DNA from: Clavelina lepadiformis
Taxonomy: Eukaryota; Chordata; Ascidiacea; Aplousobranchia; Clavelinidae
Direction: 5' to 3'
Assembly: GCF_947623445.1 (NCBI RefSeq)
Contig: NC_135246.1
Location: 126,501-190,500, forward strand
DNA: 64,000 nucleotides
Shown: one piece after another, positions 1-12,500 of the stretch
How the letters are laid out: each line of letters starts with the position of its first letter
Position numbering within the stretch: the first letter of the stretch is position 1
Notes under the pieces: generated by a model
Told to the model about the DNA's origin: nothing
Seen by the model: only the letters and a program-made list of their open reading frames with translations
Database searches by the model: none
Made by a program: the position numbers and the translations under genes

Positions 1-2094
1 TATACGTTGACCTATTTCCGGCCCGCGAGATCATTGTATAGTGTAACTTACTTTTCCAAAGAAACAAGATTATAACCAAATCGCACAATACAGCAGCTGC
101 CCCATCATACAATAGAATAAATCGAGTTATTCTAACGCTTGTAATCTGGGCTGCTTTTTTTCTTTATTGTTTGTTAATGCTTTTGCAAGCAGATAAATGA
201 AATATAATGACGTAAAAGAAGAATAATCAAAAATAACCCGGCCAAAAACATCAAAAATTTGGTGTTGTTTCGCTGCCTGTTCCAATTCATGTTTCGTGTC
301 ATGAAATGTTCAATCAAGTTTTATCCTTACGGTCCGCGGCGTTAAATAAGTTTTGAGGTTTGACCCCTGGTGCGATTGAGTTTGACATCCCTGGCCTAGA
401 AATTCAAAAATCTCTCATCAACTCCACCCTGGAGCAATTGTAAAAGCAGCAAAGTCAAGTTTGCCGGTTTTCTGTTTTAATTCGGACGAAAGTATCAACT
501 TTTGTTTTGTCATTTGAGTGGGATTAAATTCTACAGACGACGATTTTTATTAAACTGACTTCTTTACTTGCCGACACCATCTCATATAACTTGAAACAAT
601 TGAACGTGACGTAAACGAGGGAATTATGCTTCGCCCCAAATCTTATAAACTTTTTGATTTTACAAGTTACTTAAAAAACGACCGAGGTAAAAGGAAAATG
701 TCTGCGTCTGTACTCGCAATAGCGCGGTAACAATCAATAAATATAAAAGTTCGACGCGACTGGTCTTCAAAAATTACACCAAACTACAGGTAATCGGGTT
801 ACAACGCCAGCTGGCTGTGACCGCATAAAGCGATAATCTACTGAGCCGCCTTTGTTGATAAAAATACGAAATAAGAGTGATAGCAAGCAAAGCGCTCAAC
901 CCTATTAGCATTCAAATTAACAAAATAATGGAAATGGAGCTGAAAATTGTTTTCACAGCAGCAGACTGGGCGTGACTAATGCTGGTGAATGAATCGAGAA
1001 TTTGTGAAATGGTTCGCGTAATGTTCGTGAGCAGATGGCCTGGACAGAACTGTCACGCACTTTATCGCGTTAACTTTCTTATTAATACAATGCTGAGATT
1101 TATACGTGTCTGGCAAGTCACATGAATGGATAATTACCTTCGCCGATGTCAACGCACAGACTTGCTTTGTCTGCTGCTGGACAATCCCGTGTTTATGACC
1201 GGCTGGAAAATTATCAAATATCTTTTGTGACGTCATAGAGATAACAATTGTTACAAGCAGTAAAAATTAAATCAACCGAAAATTAAAGTGTCGTGGGAAA
1301 TTGAAGACTGCAGTTCACTCTGAATAAGCAAATATGTATGTTGGAAATTTTAAATGTAATTTTGAAGAAAAAGCCGACCTGGTTGAAAATTAACTTATAA
1401 ACAACGTTTGTTTGAAGAGAGTCCGGTTCGTAGAATTTTACAAAATTTCAAATGCACAGTTTTGTTTGTGAGTCAAAATAAGACGGCAGCTTATTGGTCC
1501 ATATTGTGGAGATTCAACATGCAGTGCACGTTGCATAATGTTTTCGTCATAATCATATCAGCCACATTCTAAAATCATCGAGTAATAAAGTGCGACACCA
1601 CCTATGCTGCTTTGTGTTAAAATCGATTGATCTTGGCGCAGTCGAGTTTTATTTGCGTGTTGGCGGGTTTATATTATCCACTCAAACTTCTTCAAGTTCA
1701 ACTTGCGGTGTTAAAAGAAACATCGGGTTTCTATTGCAAATAGTGACGTCATAAACCAGCAAAATAATTGACAAAAAAGTCGAAATTCCTTATGTGTTAC
1801 GTCATAATACCTGTAAAGCAAGTGCTGTTGTTTGAATTACCCCCGCGCGATGCTGCCATCGCCCCTGCAACTAGTGCGGTTACTAGCTGGAATTATGACG
1901 TCATAATAAACGGCGAAAAAATGTATTATGTTGTGAGATATAAAAGCGGTCGATCGAGCGCGTGAGCTTCGTTGAAGGAAAACGAGCTGAGAAGAGCTTT
2001 GTGTGGAAGAGCTAATGACCAAGGTATGAGAGCTCGACTGATAATCTTCGTGTTAGGAAGCAGCCGAGCTTTTGTCAAATCGAATATTTTACAG
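1..2094. other. 5' flank of chordin, no gene seen
   Basis: This AT-rich stretch lies upstream of the chordin start. I see no exon chain or recognisable protein on either strand; the short open frames here look like chance. It contains copies of the TGACGTCA octamer near 1228, 1744 and 1896. It probably holds chordin regulatory DNA, but no specific enhancer can be named from sequence alone. Confidence 0.5.
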
Positions 2095-5000
2095 ATGATC
2101 AGATTTCTTTTCCTGATTATGATGTCTATGTTTGTAGCAGAAGGTCAACCCATGAACAGCTTACCAAGAAGTGGGTCAGATTTAAGAATTCTATGCCATA
2201 TTGTGTTGTTTTTGACTTCAGTTGTCAACTTATTGTCTGATTCGATCCCTAACCCTTTTCTTTTCCACCAATCAAAGCTTGCAGGTTCGGCGGAGAAAGT
2301 CACGTGATTGGTTCGTCATGGCACCCTAACCTGGGGAGGCCGTTCGGGGTCATGTATTGCGTAACATGCCACTGCGTCAGGGTAACTACCTAATATGACA
2401 TCTCAATTTTCTATAAAACTAAATTGTAAAGCATCTATTTTCACACCGGTACAATTCCAGGCAACTGACGGTCTTCAAACCGCTAGAGGTCGCCGAAGAC
2501 AGCCGACAAAGGTAACATGTCATGACGTCAGAAAGCATTGCCCCCCGGCCCGATGTGTGGGGGCGCGAACGCCGAGGGGAGAATGTTGCAAAGTTTGCCC
2601 TGAAGGTGAGAATCGCTAAATTGTGACCTTTGACTTTACGTAATAACACACGTCATAATGCGGGGAAGACGTAGGTTCAAAGGCCAGGCAGTTTGTGTTA
2701 TATATCAGGGTAAGTTTCTATTGATTGCAGGAAGTCGACCGGGGTCGTCCCTGACTGGGGAACATTTCCCGCCAAATCTGAGACACTATGACGTGGAAAA
2801 CGTCGCCAATGACGACAGTAGGAAAACAACGAGCGTAGACGGGAAAACAAAACGTAAATTGTTTGAGAGAGCTGTTTTTGATAAATTTTATCACCTTAGT
2901 CTCTTACTTAAATTTTCTGTCAAAAACTTTCCATCTTTGATTTCCCAGATTTTCTTTCTCTCCTGACAAGCGGCGATGACGGACCTCTCGTCCGGGTCAC
3001 TTTCACCCTGCAGAGGATCGACCTCCATTTCATCATCTCACCGTGAGTTCTTCCTGCTTTGCTCAACTGACTTCGTCCGATTCAGGCAAATATTTCTCCA
3101 CCCAGGTCCCATGCTCCGCCACACTTGCTAGAGCTGATGATGAACAACCGCAGCAAGAGCTTGTACCGCCACCCAATCCAACTACGTCACCAGAGTGAAA
3201 AAACGACCATCTGCGCGGTAATTATGACGTCACTTTTCAATAAATACTTAGGCGCTAGCGTTTTTAAATTTTTACGACATCTTCCAGGTGTGGAAGAATC
3301 TTCCGAAGTACGTCGTCAATTTGCTGGAGAAGAATTCCCTCATCGTCCGTCTTTCCTTCAACACTTCTAGTGATGTACTCAATCAACACATTGTGACGTC
3401 ATCAGGAAGAATTAGGCGCCATCGCGCGTTAGGCCGAGGTAAAGATTAAAGTTCAAAGGTTGAAGGCGTGCCGTCATAGTGACTGTCTAATACTCTAATG
3501 GTTAACATATTCACAGAGACTTTCAGCTCCATTTTATCTCTTAAATCATCGCCGCAAGATGGCAGCGCAGGGGCGGTTGTGATGGTGACTTTGGGACGAC
3601 ATCGCTTCAACAAACTGCACTTTGTTCTTATCTTTAAGTGGGTTCACTCATATCGACGCTTGTATGCCTTGCAGGAGATGCTTGTCTGATGTCCATTGCT
3701 TTCTTTTGCAGAAGTGAATTCCCGATCCATGACGCAAGTGAAAATGACGTCATGACACTTCGTCTGTTGAACGAGAAGAAAGAAGTTCTTAAATCGTCGG
3801 ATAAAAAATTTGTCCAGCAGGTAAATTCTTTAAACATTTTTTATATCTCAACTTTGTTTAATCGATTATTCTTACTCCAGAATGACGAAATAACGGATGT
3901 GTGGTCGACCGATTCAAAAATATTACGTCATCTCGGTGCCGGATCGCTTAAACTTGAACTTGTTATCAAGACCGGTGTTGTGACGTCATACGTTGGAAAT
4001 ATTACGACCCGAACGATGTGTGGGGGTAAGTTGTGACGTAGATAACCAATGTTGTAATATGAGTTATTATGACATCACAATCGGTTACACGGCGACGTAG
4101 GTCTTGAAGCGGTTCTTAGTGGCAGTGGATGTGTGCAACCTGCAAGCACGGGAGCAGCCGGGTCGGCGATTTTCACAATAAAACCCGACAGCTCGGTCAA
4201 GTTTAAGGTGAGAAGAATATTTCTCTCTCAAAATAATTTCTTTTTTAATTCTCTTCAACTTTCACCTTTGACCTCTTTCACCAGGTAAACTTGGTTGGAC
4301 TTTCCAGTACTCTGACGTCACTAGCGATATTCGGGGACTTCAGAAAGAAGCGTTCTAGAGTAATTGATGACGTCACATCCCACTACAAGGCGGGCATCGC
4401 TGAAGGGACTTTACCTAAACTCGGCGGTAGAGAGGTAACGACTGCATCTTTGACGTAAAATGGCCTTAATTAATGCTCATTGTGACGTGTCAGCTTCACC
4501 TCCTCATGAGCGGTAGAGTGCGAGTTGCCGTGGAAACCGAACAAAGCAGTAGCGGGGAGTTGTCGGGTCATCTGAGGCCATCCTTTCATCAAGCGATGCT
4601 AGAAGGTGCGTATGTGAGGAAAAATCATTTTTCTATGACCTCATGATCCTTGTCTGTTGCAGAACAACCGATGCTTTTAGCGGGCGCTCTCATGCGACCC
4701 CCAGTGTTCACTGAGGCAGCCGGTCACGCTTGGTTTAATTTGGACGATAAATGTCGCTTCTATTACGTTATAAGTAAGTTTAGATAGTTCGGTAATGTCT
4801 ATAGACGTCATGCAAATCATGACGTAATTTGTTTCATACTGTCAGCTCTTTCCGGACTGAGTAAAGAGTCTGACGTTTCACTCTCTGCTCTCTTGCGCAG
4901 TCTAGCGGATGGTGGTGGAGGGAGACGTCTGAAAGGATTCCACGGCAGCGAGGTGAGTGAGGCCACCTCGCGATCATTCCTCGTGAACATATTTATTATA

Positions 5001-6702
5001 AATTTCTTCTTTTATTACGTGCGCAGGCGAGAGGAGTTTTCAGGGAATTGAGCTCTGTGACGTATGACCTTCTCAACAAAGGGACCGCTTATGTTCAAGT
5101 GATTTTAGATTATTATTCTTTTTTTTGAAACGAACTCACTTTTTCACTTCACAGTCGGTATTCTCTTGATAACAGATAACTACTAAGCGCCACCCAACGG
5201 GCGAGATCGGGGGTTCGGTTCACATTCCAAATTCCTGCTCGTCAAGTCACTTTTACCAAGGTATGACGTAATAAACGCATTCTTAAACATGGGGACATTG
5301 TTGAATTGGATCGAAATATTCTAGATGTTTCCGACGATGAGGAAGAAGATATTCCTCCCACAAGATCAAGTCACCCCCGTCATAGAGTGGCCCACGACGC
5401 GGCTCACCGACAGATCATGCATCGGCGTCTAGAGCTTCATCCATTGTCATGCTTCGCTGAGGGGAGGTGGTGGCCCGCTGGAAGCACTTGGGCGCCATCC
5501 TACGACAGGAAATGTACAACCTGCGTCTGTGAGGTCATAATTGGTTGGACGACACAATTGCTTTTCATTTGTCAGTGAATGATGCCGTCATTAACAATCG
5601 CCCACTTTAACCAGGGAGGTGGTGTTTTATGTGACCCGATCCTCTGCCCACGTTTAGCCTGTCAGAGACCAGTGGCCCTGGACACCGAGTGTTGTCCTGT
5701 CTGCAGCGACGGCTTCGGAGGTGTGCCCACCAAGGAAGGGGGCGATTTATCACTAGGTAGGTGGCCCAAAAGTTCCTGCGTCCTACATTTCCTTCTCAAC
5801 TTCACTCCTCCATTGTTCTTTCTCTTCTAGGTTCATTGTTGGGTGCTTCTTTCAACAAATATGATGTCATAGGGTTTGGAACAAACAAACCGTTAAAAAA
5901 CGTAAAAGAAGGTGAATTATTACATCGTTAAATATTGCGTCATAAAATATATTGGGTACCAGGGAAACAATTTTTTCACTCGAAGGTTGCCAGGACGGGA
6001 ATGGAGGAGAGATTCGTCCTTTCGGCTCATCCTGGAAGCCTTTCTTCCCTCAATTCGGCTTCGTGCCCTGCGTGAACTGCACCTGCCGCCACAACGGGGA
6101 GATTGTCTGCGGTAAGATCACGTGCCCACTATCCGCTTGTGACCATCCGGTTAAGATGAACCCGACCGACTGCTGCGAGACTTGTCCAGGTGATTCTCGT
6201 AAAATTGTCAAACTTTTCTTATTTTGTTCGACGAAAAAAGTCTGACAGTTTTCGCATATTTTTTCACCCATTATTGCACTTCAACTCAAAGTCAATCTAA
6301 TTTCTTTCTGGCTCAATTCTTTTTTTTTGGGTTTCTAAATTTTAGTCCACAACCTAAACCTCCTGAAGCGAACACGTGATCAAGGTATGCAGGAAGACAG
6401 CGCAGTGCGCATGTGCGAGTTTGGCGGCGATTTGAAGAGGCCTGGCGAAAGTTGGCACCCGGTGATACCTGGCTTGGAAAATATGAAGTGCATTGAATGC
6501 AAATGCCCGGTTGGTCGTTGTTGCTTCAAAGTAATAAACTATTACGCGGGTCAACTCTGTATGAAACGCGTCCTTTCTTCATTATCAGGTTCATGGAGTG
6601 AAAGTTCGATGTGAGAGGAAATGCCCTCCGATCGAAGATGACTGCCATGGCGGAAAAAGAAGCTCAAATAGCTGCTGCCCGTGGCGTTGCCATTCGAGGT
6701 AG
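2095..6702 (+). CDS. CHRD: Chordin, secreted BMP antagonist (multi-exon)
   Basis: Chordin binds BMP ligands outside the cell and blocks receptor binding in dorsoventral patterning. The start at 2095 gives a hydrophobic signal peptide (MIRFLFLIMMSMFVAEG). The next exon encodes a first von Willebrand factor C (VWC) domain with FGGESH, SSWHPNLGRPFGVMYC and CHC, and the following exon ends in ECCKVCPEG. Exons from about 2950 to 5150 encode the CHRD repeats; ICA/VWKNLPKYV, RHRALGR/ETFSSILSLK and LHFVLIFK match the vertebrate chordin order closely. Three further VWC domains follow: about 5440-5730 (CFAEGRWWPAGSTW, CCPVC), 5985-6190 (CCETCPG) and 6387-6700 (CEFGGDLKRPGESWHP, then CCPWRC). Stop TAG is at 6700-6702. 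The VWC1-CHRDx4-VWC2-4 plan is that of full-length chordin. The first VWC acceptor must lie just before TGCAGG near 2279 so that the first cysteine is kept. Identity is very sure; some CHRD exon edges are approximate. Confidence 0.93.
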
Positions 6703-7278
6703 AAGCCAGAAGCACTTAAAGTCAGTCGTATATGACGACGTATGTTCATATTAGTGATGTCATTGATGTTCAGCGAATTCTTATTCATTCAACATTCGGT
6801 CTATGGCGTCTTGTAACTTTATTAAATATTTGTTTTAAGCATTACTCAGACCTAATCTCTTGTGTTTATAAGCGAATAAATTTTCATAAAACGCTTCACC
6901 TAGAAAACTTAATAAGCTACTAAGCTTATAGCAAGTTATGTTAAATGTTCGGTGACACTGAACATAACTTATAACTAGTTTTAGGAAAAACAGGTTTAAC
7001 GCAACTAGGTTTGGGAAAAACATTATATCGAAAAATCCTCTCACAGTCGAACGGAAACTTCAACGTAGCTTGAAGAACAGTCGGTGCTTATGGGATGCCT
7101 CAACCACAAAATTTGATCTGTGTGAAAGACAATTTCTATTCAGGCAATAGCTGTGGGCTACAGATATAAAGAAAAAGTGTTCTAAACCTTTGTGCTATAA
7201 AAATATTTTCACTCGTTTAAGAAGAACTCGGGATTTCAAACAATTGTTTATCACGAAATACAACACACAATGTGCTAG
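6703..7278. other. Spacer between convergent chordin and SPMIP-like gene
   Basis: This AT-rich stretch lies between two convergent genes and presumably holds both 3' UTRs. I see no other coding signal in it. Confidence 0.5.
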
Positions 7279-7797
7279 TTAATGCAATTTGAAGAGGCCG
7301 TTAGTTTTATGCATCGCATCAACGTATCTTGTCATTGGGCTGTTGATAATGGGAAACCTTGTAGGCTGTTTTTTTACCATCCGGGGCGCAGGAGACATTC
7401 CGGTTCCCCAGTTCGGAGGAGTTATGTTGACCGGATAGCCTTCGGAGGGCAGCATGCTGCGCAATGTTGACCATTCTTCGCAACGCGTGCTTGGCATTGA
7501 AGGAATTGTGGGTTTCGACCACTTATTGCCCCACTTCTGCAGAGTAATCGATGGTTCGTGATAGGACTTTTTTAGAATTTTAAGGTCGCCACTTTCGACG
7601 AATTTTTCCCTTGCGACTGGAGCAGTGCTTCTTAGATCCAACGGATCATGCGATTTTGAGACCCAAACAACTTCGGGATGGCAATTTGCTTCCTTACTTT
7701 TGCTGATACACAGGTTGGGTTTACATTTTTCACGTTTTAATCTATTTCCGTACCAGCCAAAGTACCACGGTTTACTTTTATTGCTGTAAAAAGCCAT
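7279..7797 (-). CDS. Sperm microtubule inner protein-like (TEX49/SPMIP11 type)
   Basis: This is an intronless open frame of about 172 residues, with strong non-random composition (W, P, K and S rich), on the minus strand between chordin and the carboxypeptidase. The frame opens at 7812, but the second methionine at 7797 gives the start MAFYSN, which resembles the MAFFN start I recall for vertebrate TEX49. The C-terminus reads INSPMTRYVDAMHKTNGLFKLH in spaced form: a SPMTRYVD core followed by TN and F-L-H at the end. That matches the conserved tail of TEX49/SPMIP11-type sperm axonemal microtubule inner proteins (SAMTRFMD...F-L-Y). Those proteins bind inside doublet microtubules of the flagellum. 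The family assignment is from memory of the tail motif and is moderate; that it is a real gene is more secure. Confidence 0.5.
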   Translation of the reverse strand: MAFYSNKSKPWYFGWYGNRLKREKCKPNLCISKSKEANCHPEVVWVSKSHDPLDLRSTAPVAREKFVESGDLKILKKSYHEPSITLQKWGNKWSKPTIPSMPSTRCEEWSTLRSMLPSEGYPVNITPPNWGTGMSPAPRMVKKQPTRFPIINSPMTRYVDAMHKTNGLFKLH

Positions 7798-7812
7798 CCA
7801 AGAAAATAACAA

Positions 7813-9516
7813 GCACCCACAAAAGCCTGCAAAGAATTTCTTTTACGAACTAAAAGAAACTACAGGAGACCCTTGTTGCCAGGAAACGACGCACGCAGAA
7901 GTCTCGAAGCAGTCGTTGAAAACATCGGCCTGGTTTCAATTTCCTTTTTTTTCAAGCAACAGAAAAATCGCTTTGCGTGTTGTTGTGTATAAATAACAGC
8001 CTATTGGAGACAACATGTTACAATGCTTTAAATGAAAGAAACAGTGGATATTTGATCGCTTCCACGCTAAAAGAAACTAAGAATTTCTGAAAATTGGGTA
8101 GGTGCTAACCTGTAGTTTTGTAGTTAGGCCACCTTTTTTCTTATACTTTCCGAGATTACCGGTCTGTCTGTCAGCACGGTACTCGGTAATTTAATTCTGG
8201 TAATTATTCCATTCGTCTAGTGACCTATAATACCTACCATAGAATAACTGTGTTGGTGTACGGTATTTTTCAAGGATAAAGTATTTCATATGCTTAAGTT
8301 TTCGAATTTGAATGGGGATTCTTGAAAACCTACCCCACACTCTAGCACTTATTTTTGCTCCGTGACGTCATACTTATCATATTTTAAATCACCAGAAATA
8401 TCAGCACCTATTAAATGATCATATTCTTAGATAAATAAAGCCATTTGTAAATCACCCCGACTGGAATGTGCGGCAGTTGTTGGATGAGATATCGTGCTTG
8501 CAAAGCCGCTTATTTTAGTTTAATGCCATGCACTGAAGGTTCAATTCTTCGTTTATTTATTATAAATTGACTTGACGATAAAAAAGCTTAGGGTGCATAT
8601 AGAATAATCTTTTGCTTGCTACGCTTTCCTCTATGGAACCCCTTTCTTACCTATACAATCACGTTTAACTATAATTTTATCGTGGTTGTAGGCCTACACC
8701 GGTATGTTATGCCTATTGCATAGGGATAGATACAACAATGTAATCCAAAACATGACATGAATTCGAGAGAACCAATCTCTAGCAAAAATGATGTTTGGAA
8801 GGACACAAGTAGCAGCTCTAGCCTATGCAAATCTCAACAAAAAGTAACCCACAAAAATTTGGCCGCATTTGCACATTTTTTTGGAAAAAGCTTTACATTA
8901 TGAGTTGTTCACTTACAAACTTTTTAGTCTATGGTGTTGAGTTATATTCCAGGAATGTCATTCACACTGTCAAGAACTAATGATTTAGCATTAAAAAGAC
9001 ATAATCGTTAAGTGATCATGAATGTTGCTATTAAAACAAAGCTGTGTGTGGATTAAAATTTCACTTTCTGCTGACACAAATAGAGCAAGATTTGTTTGTG
9101 TCACGACGATATATGTTTGTGTTGATGCAAATTACAAGATTTTTATGCCAGAGTTCTACTAACTTAGCATCTTAGGCCGTCATCGTCTCGCTTTCCAAAC
9201 TCTTTAAATCATTGCTCGGCCTTTTTCTGTCCATTGCTGATACTTTGATGAAAAAATGCTTTATTGATGAAAAAATTTATTTTATATAATGGGTTTGTTG
9301 CCAAACTTGGTGCTTTTCTTTATAATTAATTTATGTTTAACTGTGTATGACCCGTTGGACATATAAATTGATATAATGTCTTTCTAAATTACTTGAAAGA
9401 AAATATCTATGTGCTGGTTTGATACAAGCTTGTAGTAGGCTGTGGTATTACAACAGGTATTTCTATCCCTACATACAGGTCGTACTTAATTGAACTTCTG
9501 AGCAAGATGCGGTAAG
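7813..9516. other. Spacer between divergent SPMIP-like and carboxypeptidase genes
   Basis: This stretch lies between the 5' ends of two divergently transcribed genes, so it probably holds both promoters. One TGACGTCA lies near 8362. No coding exon was seen. Confidence 0.45.
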
Positions 9517-12500
9517 ATGGATGAGATTTTACATCCGGACCTTGATGAAGAAGATGTCCTCGGAGTGGGAGACCACCTTGCAAATCAAAATGAAAACAGT
9601 GAATCTCAGGTATCTACTTCCTACAGCTTTGTCACCACAAAACCTGTCTAAAGACCGGATCTTTCACATTGCAGCCATCTCTTATGCAATAGCAAATCAT
9701 TTCTATCTTTAGAAGCAGATTTTAAAAAGTTTGCAGTGTGAGTGAAAATGATTAAATTGAGCAGCACTCAGCATGGCAGCCATTCATTAAGCAATTCAGA
9801 GCAAGCGCAGATCACTGAGAAACTCAAAGTGTTGCGCTCGTTTTCAACTGTTGTTTGAATCGCATTGTTTGTTAGGTGCCGTCGGTCTCTATAAAATTCG
9901 GTTCTCTTCATAACAACGGTTTTTTGTACTTTTTGAAGCAAGTTTACCCAAAAAAATGTGAAAATAAATGTATAATGTAAGGAAATACAGTGACAATTAA
10001 GAACCTCTGTTTTCATAGACTTGGTTTAGTTTTGATAGCTTGCCGGTCCAATTAGATTTAAGAACGTGTTTATGACAAAGATAGATTGTTTGTAGATATG
10101 ACTGCAACACTATAGTTTGAGTTTATATGAGAGCTTATTGGTTGGGAAGTTATACTAAAAGTGATGATGAGATTTATACAGAATAAGATATTGCTGCTTG
10201 GTCCACGCTTCGGTTGGTACCTGCCCTCTGCCAGGGAGTCAAACTCGGACGCAAAAGCGTACGACGAGAATTGGTTGAAAAGTGTGAGTTCAAGTTCATA
10301 TCCAAGTTGATGTTTATGCAAAGTTAGAGCCTAAAAGTTGCGTGATGTCATAGTGATGTCATGGCTGGAGTGTGCTTGGTATCTTTCGTTGTAACTTAAT
10401 GTTAAAAATGAACTTATGCAATTATGAATGCAAGTAACTTAAATACACTTTGTATTGTTGCTTCACCCATCCGCTTGTTCATCTGCAGGATCCGTACGAC
10501 AACTTCATGAGGAGACACCTCCAGCATTATGGCTACTACACAGGTACGGTCACTTTACATGTTGGACAGAACTAAGCAAATAAAACTGAGGCAAATTTTT
10601 ATACAAGCGACATATCCTGGACAGAGTGTCGTCATCTTGGTTCTTCGAAGATTCGTAAATAAAATTAAAAATTTTTTTCAATTTTCCAGGGAAATGGACT
10701 TTCTTTCCATACTAGATCAGTAAAACTTAGTGTTAGAACGTCTTATTATGAAAAATAATGAAATATTTACTAAAGTTAGCAAAATGCAAATGCAAAAGTG
10801 TTCTTGCTATGAACTCAAATTGAAGGAATAATAATAGATGACATAATGATAAAAACAACCTCAACAATAACTAAAACAATGAGTAGAGGGGAAAGTACCT
10901 GAACATTACAATTCCGTGATGTGATTTCACCGTCTATTAATACAACTTGTGTAACTATCTCTGCTTGTCTTATCTACATTGTCTATTCTCCAACTCTTCC
11001 TGTGGAGTTGGTTAGACTCAACATAACCTTGCACACTGTGAGTGGGTGGCCCCCGGTGTAAACTAATGAAATGTGACTTTACAAATGCCATCGACGTCTT
11101 GTGTTTGGGAATATATTGCCTGTAGTGACGTCTGAAATTGTATCATTATAAGCAAATGTCAATTTAGGCAAAACCAAGGCTATAAATGGCCGCCCTACAT
11201 AGCAATTATTATTGCATCTTCTACTACAATGCAAAGGCTTTGAAATAGTTTTCAATATTCTACATTCTTTGTCTTTTAAGTTTGACACCTGCTTTCATGC
11301 TCTTGGACAATGTCATCCAAGGTTTTGACTTATACAAGACTTCTTGTTCTTATCCCGTACCACAGCGACATCACAAAATTGCAGCAGCTTGCCCTTAGAA
11401 TTAGCCTAGCTTGCAGCAACCATCACGACACACTTCTGTTGCTTCACAAAAACGAAGCCTGCTCAAAAGTCTTTTGTGTCGTCTTGCTCACGCATGAGAT
11501 AATACAAGGTGCTCTCATTTCCCCTCGCTTATAACTTGTGGTCGTTCTTGTGCCGTTTGAGCTCAACGGACAGAATTGTGATGTCACAGTATTGAAAGTG
11601 TTCTTATACACAAAGCCACTACAGGCGAAGTCGTGTCTATGTTAAATATATGGTTCACAAACGGGACATTGTAAAACGTGTCAGCATACTCGAAATATCC
11701 CTAGAGGCGATTTCCACTCTCCTGGTTAGGTCGCTTTCCAGCAATACGACATATTAAATTTTTCCCACCCACACATTTGTTATTTCTTCACTAACATAAT
11801 CATTGGAAATTTCTCTTCCAATGGATGTCTACATCCTATTTTTAGTTTACCAACTTACTTCTAATACCATCACGCAATTTAGGATGTTTATGTCCTACTT
11901 GTATTATTCTTGTCCTGCACACTTTGTTTCTATTCAACTGGTGCTTTGTGCTGTTGTTTTCACTTCAAACCATGAGTTATTATTTTTGCATATTCTATTA
12001 TTTCTTAATTCCTTTTAGCTTTGTATTTTTTTGTCGTGAACTAGCACAATGCCATCGCCATAGCAACTGGTATTGTTTTGATGATGGCAATGATGTCAAA
12101 AGATAAAATGAATGACAATGTTATTTCTGTTGCAAATTTGTTTAAACAATAAACAATCAGTTATTCCAATAACATAAAGATTTCAAAGAAACATTAACTT
12201 TTGTTCTTTTCGCTTCATCAACAACTTTGGCAATTTTCTAAACCTTCCAAATAACTTTTCTAATAAACATCTTAGCTGGAATGTTAACGCTACAATAATG
12301 TTCCACTTAAGAGCTATTTAGTCCATGCGTGTCGACCGCTTGTCTCAGCGCTTTCAATGGCTTTCCATTCAACGACCGGTAAAAATCCTTTCTTCATTGT
12401 TATCTGTCAATACAATAGGATTGTTGATGGTCGTCCATTGTTAGTGTCACCATTCAGTGAATGACTAATCATCTGGCCACTTGTATGTAGGCTTGGATGG

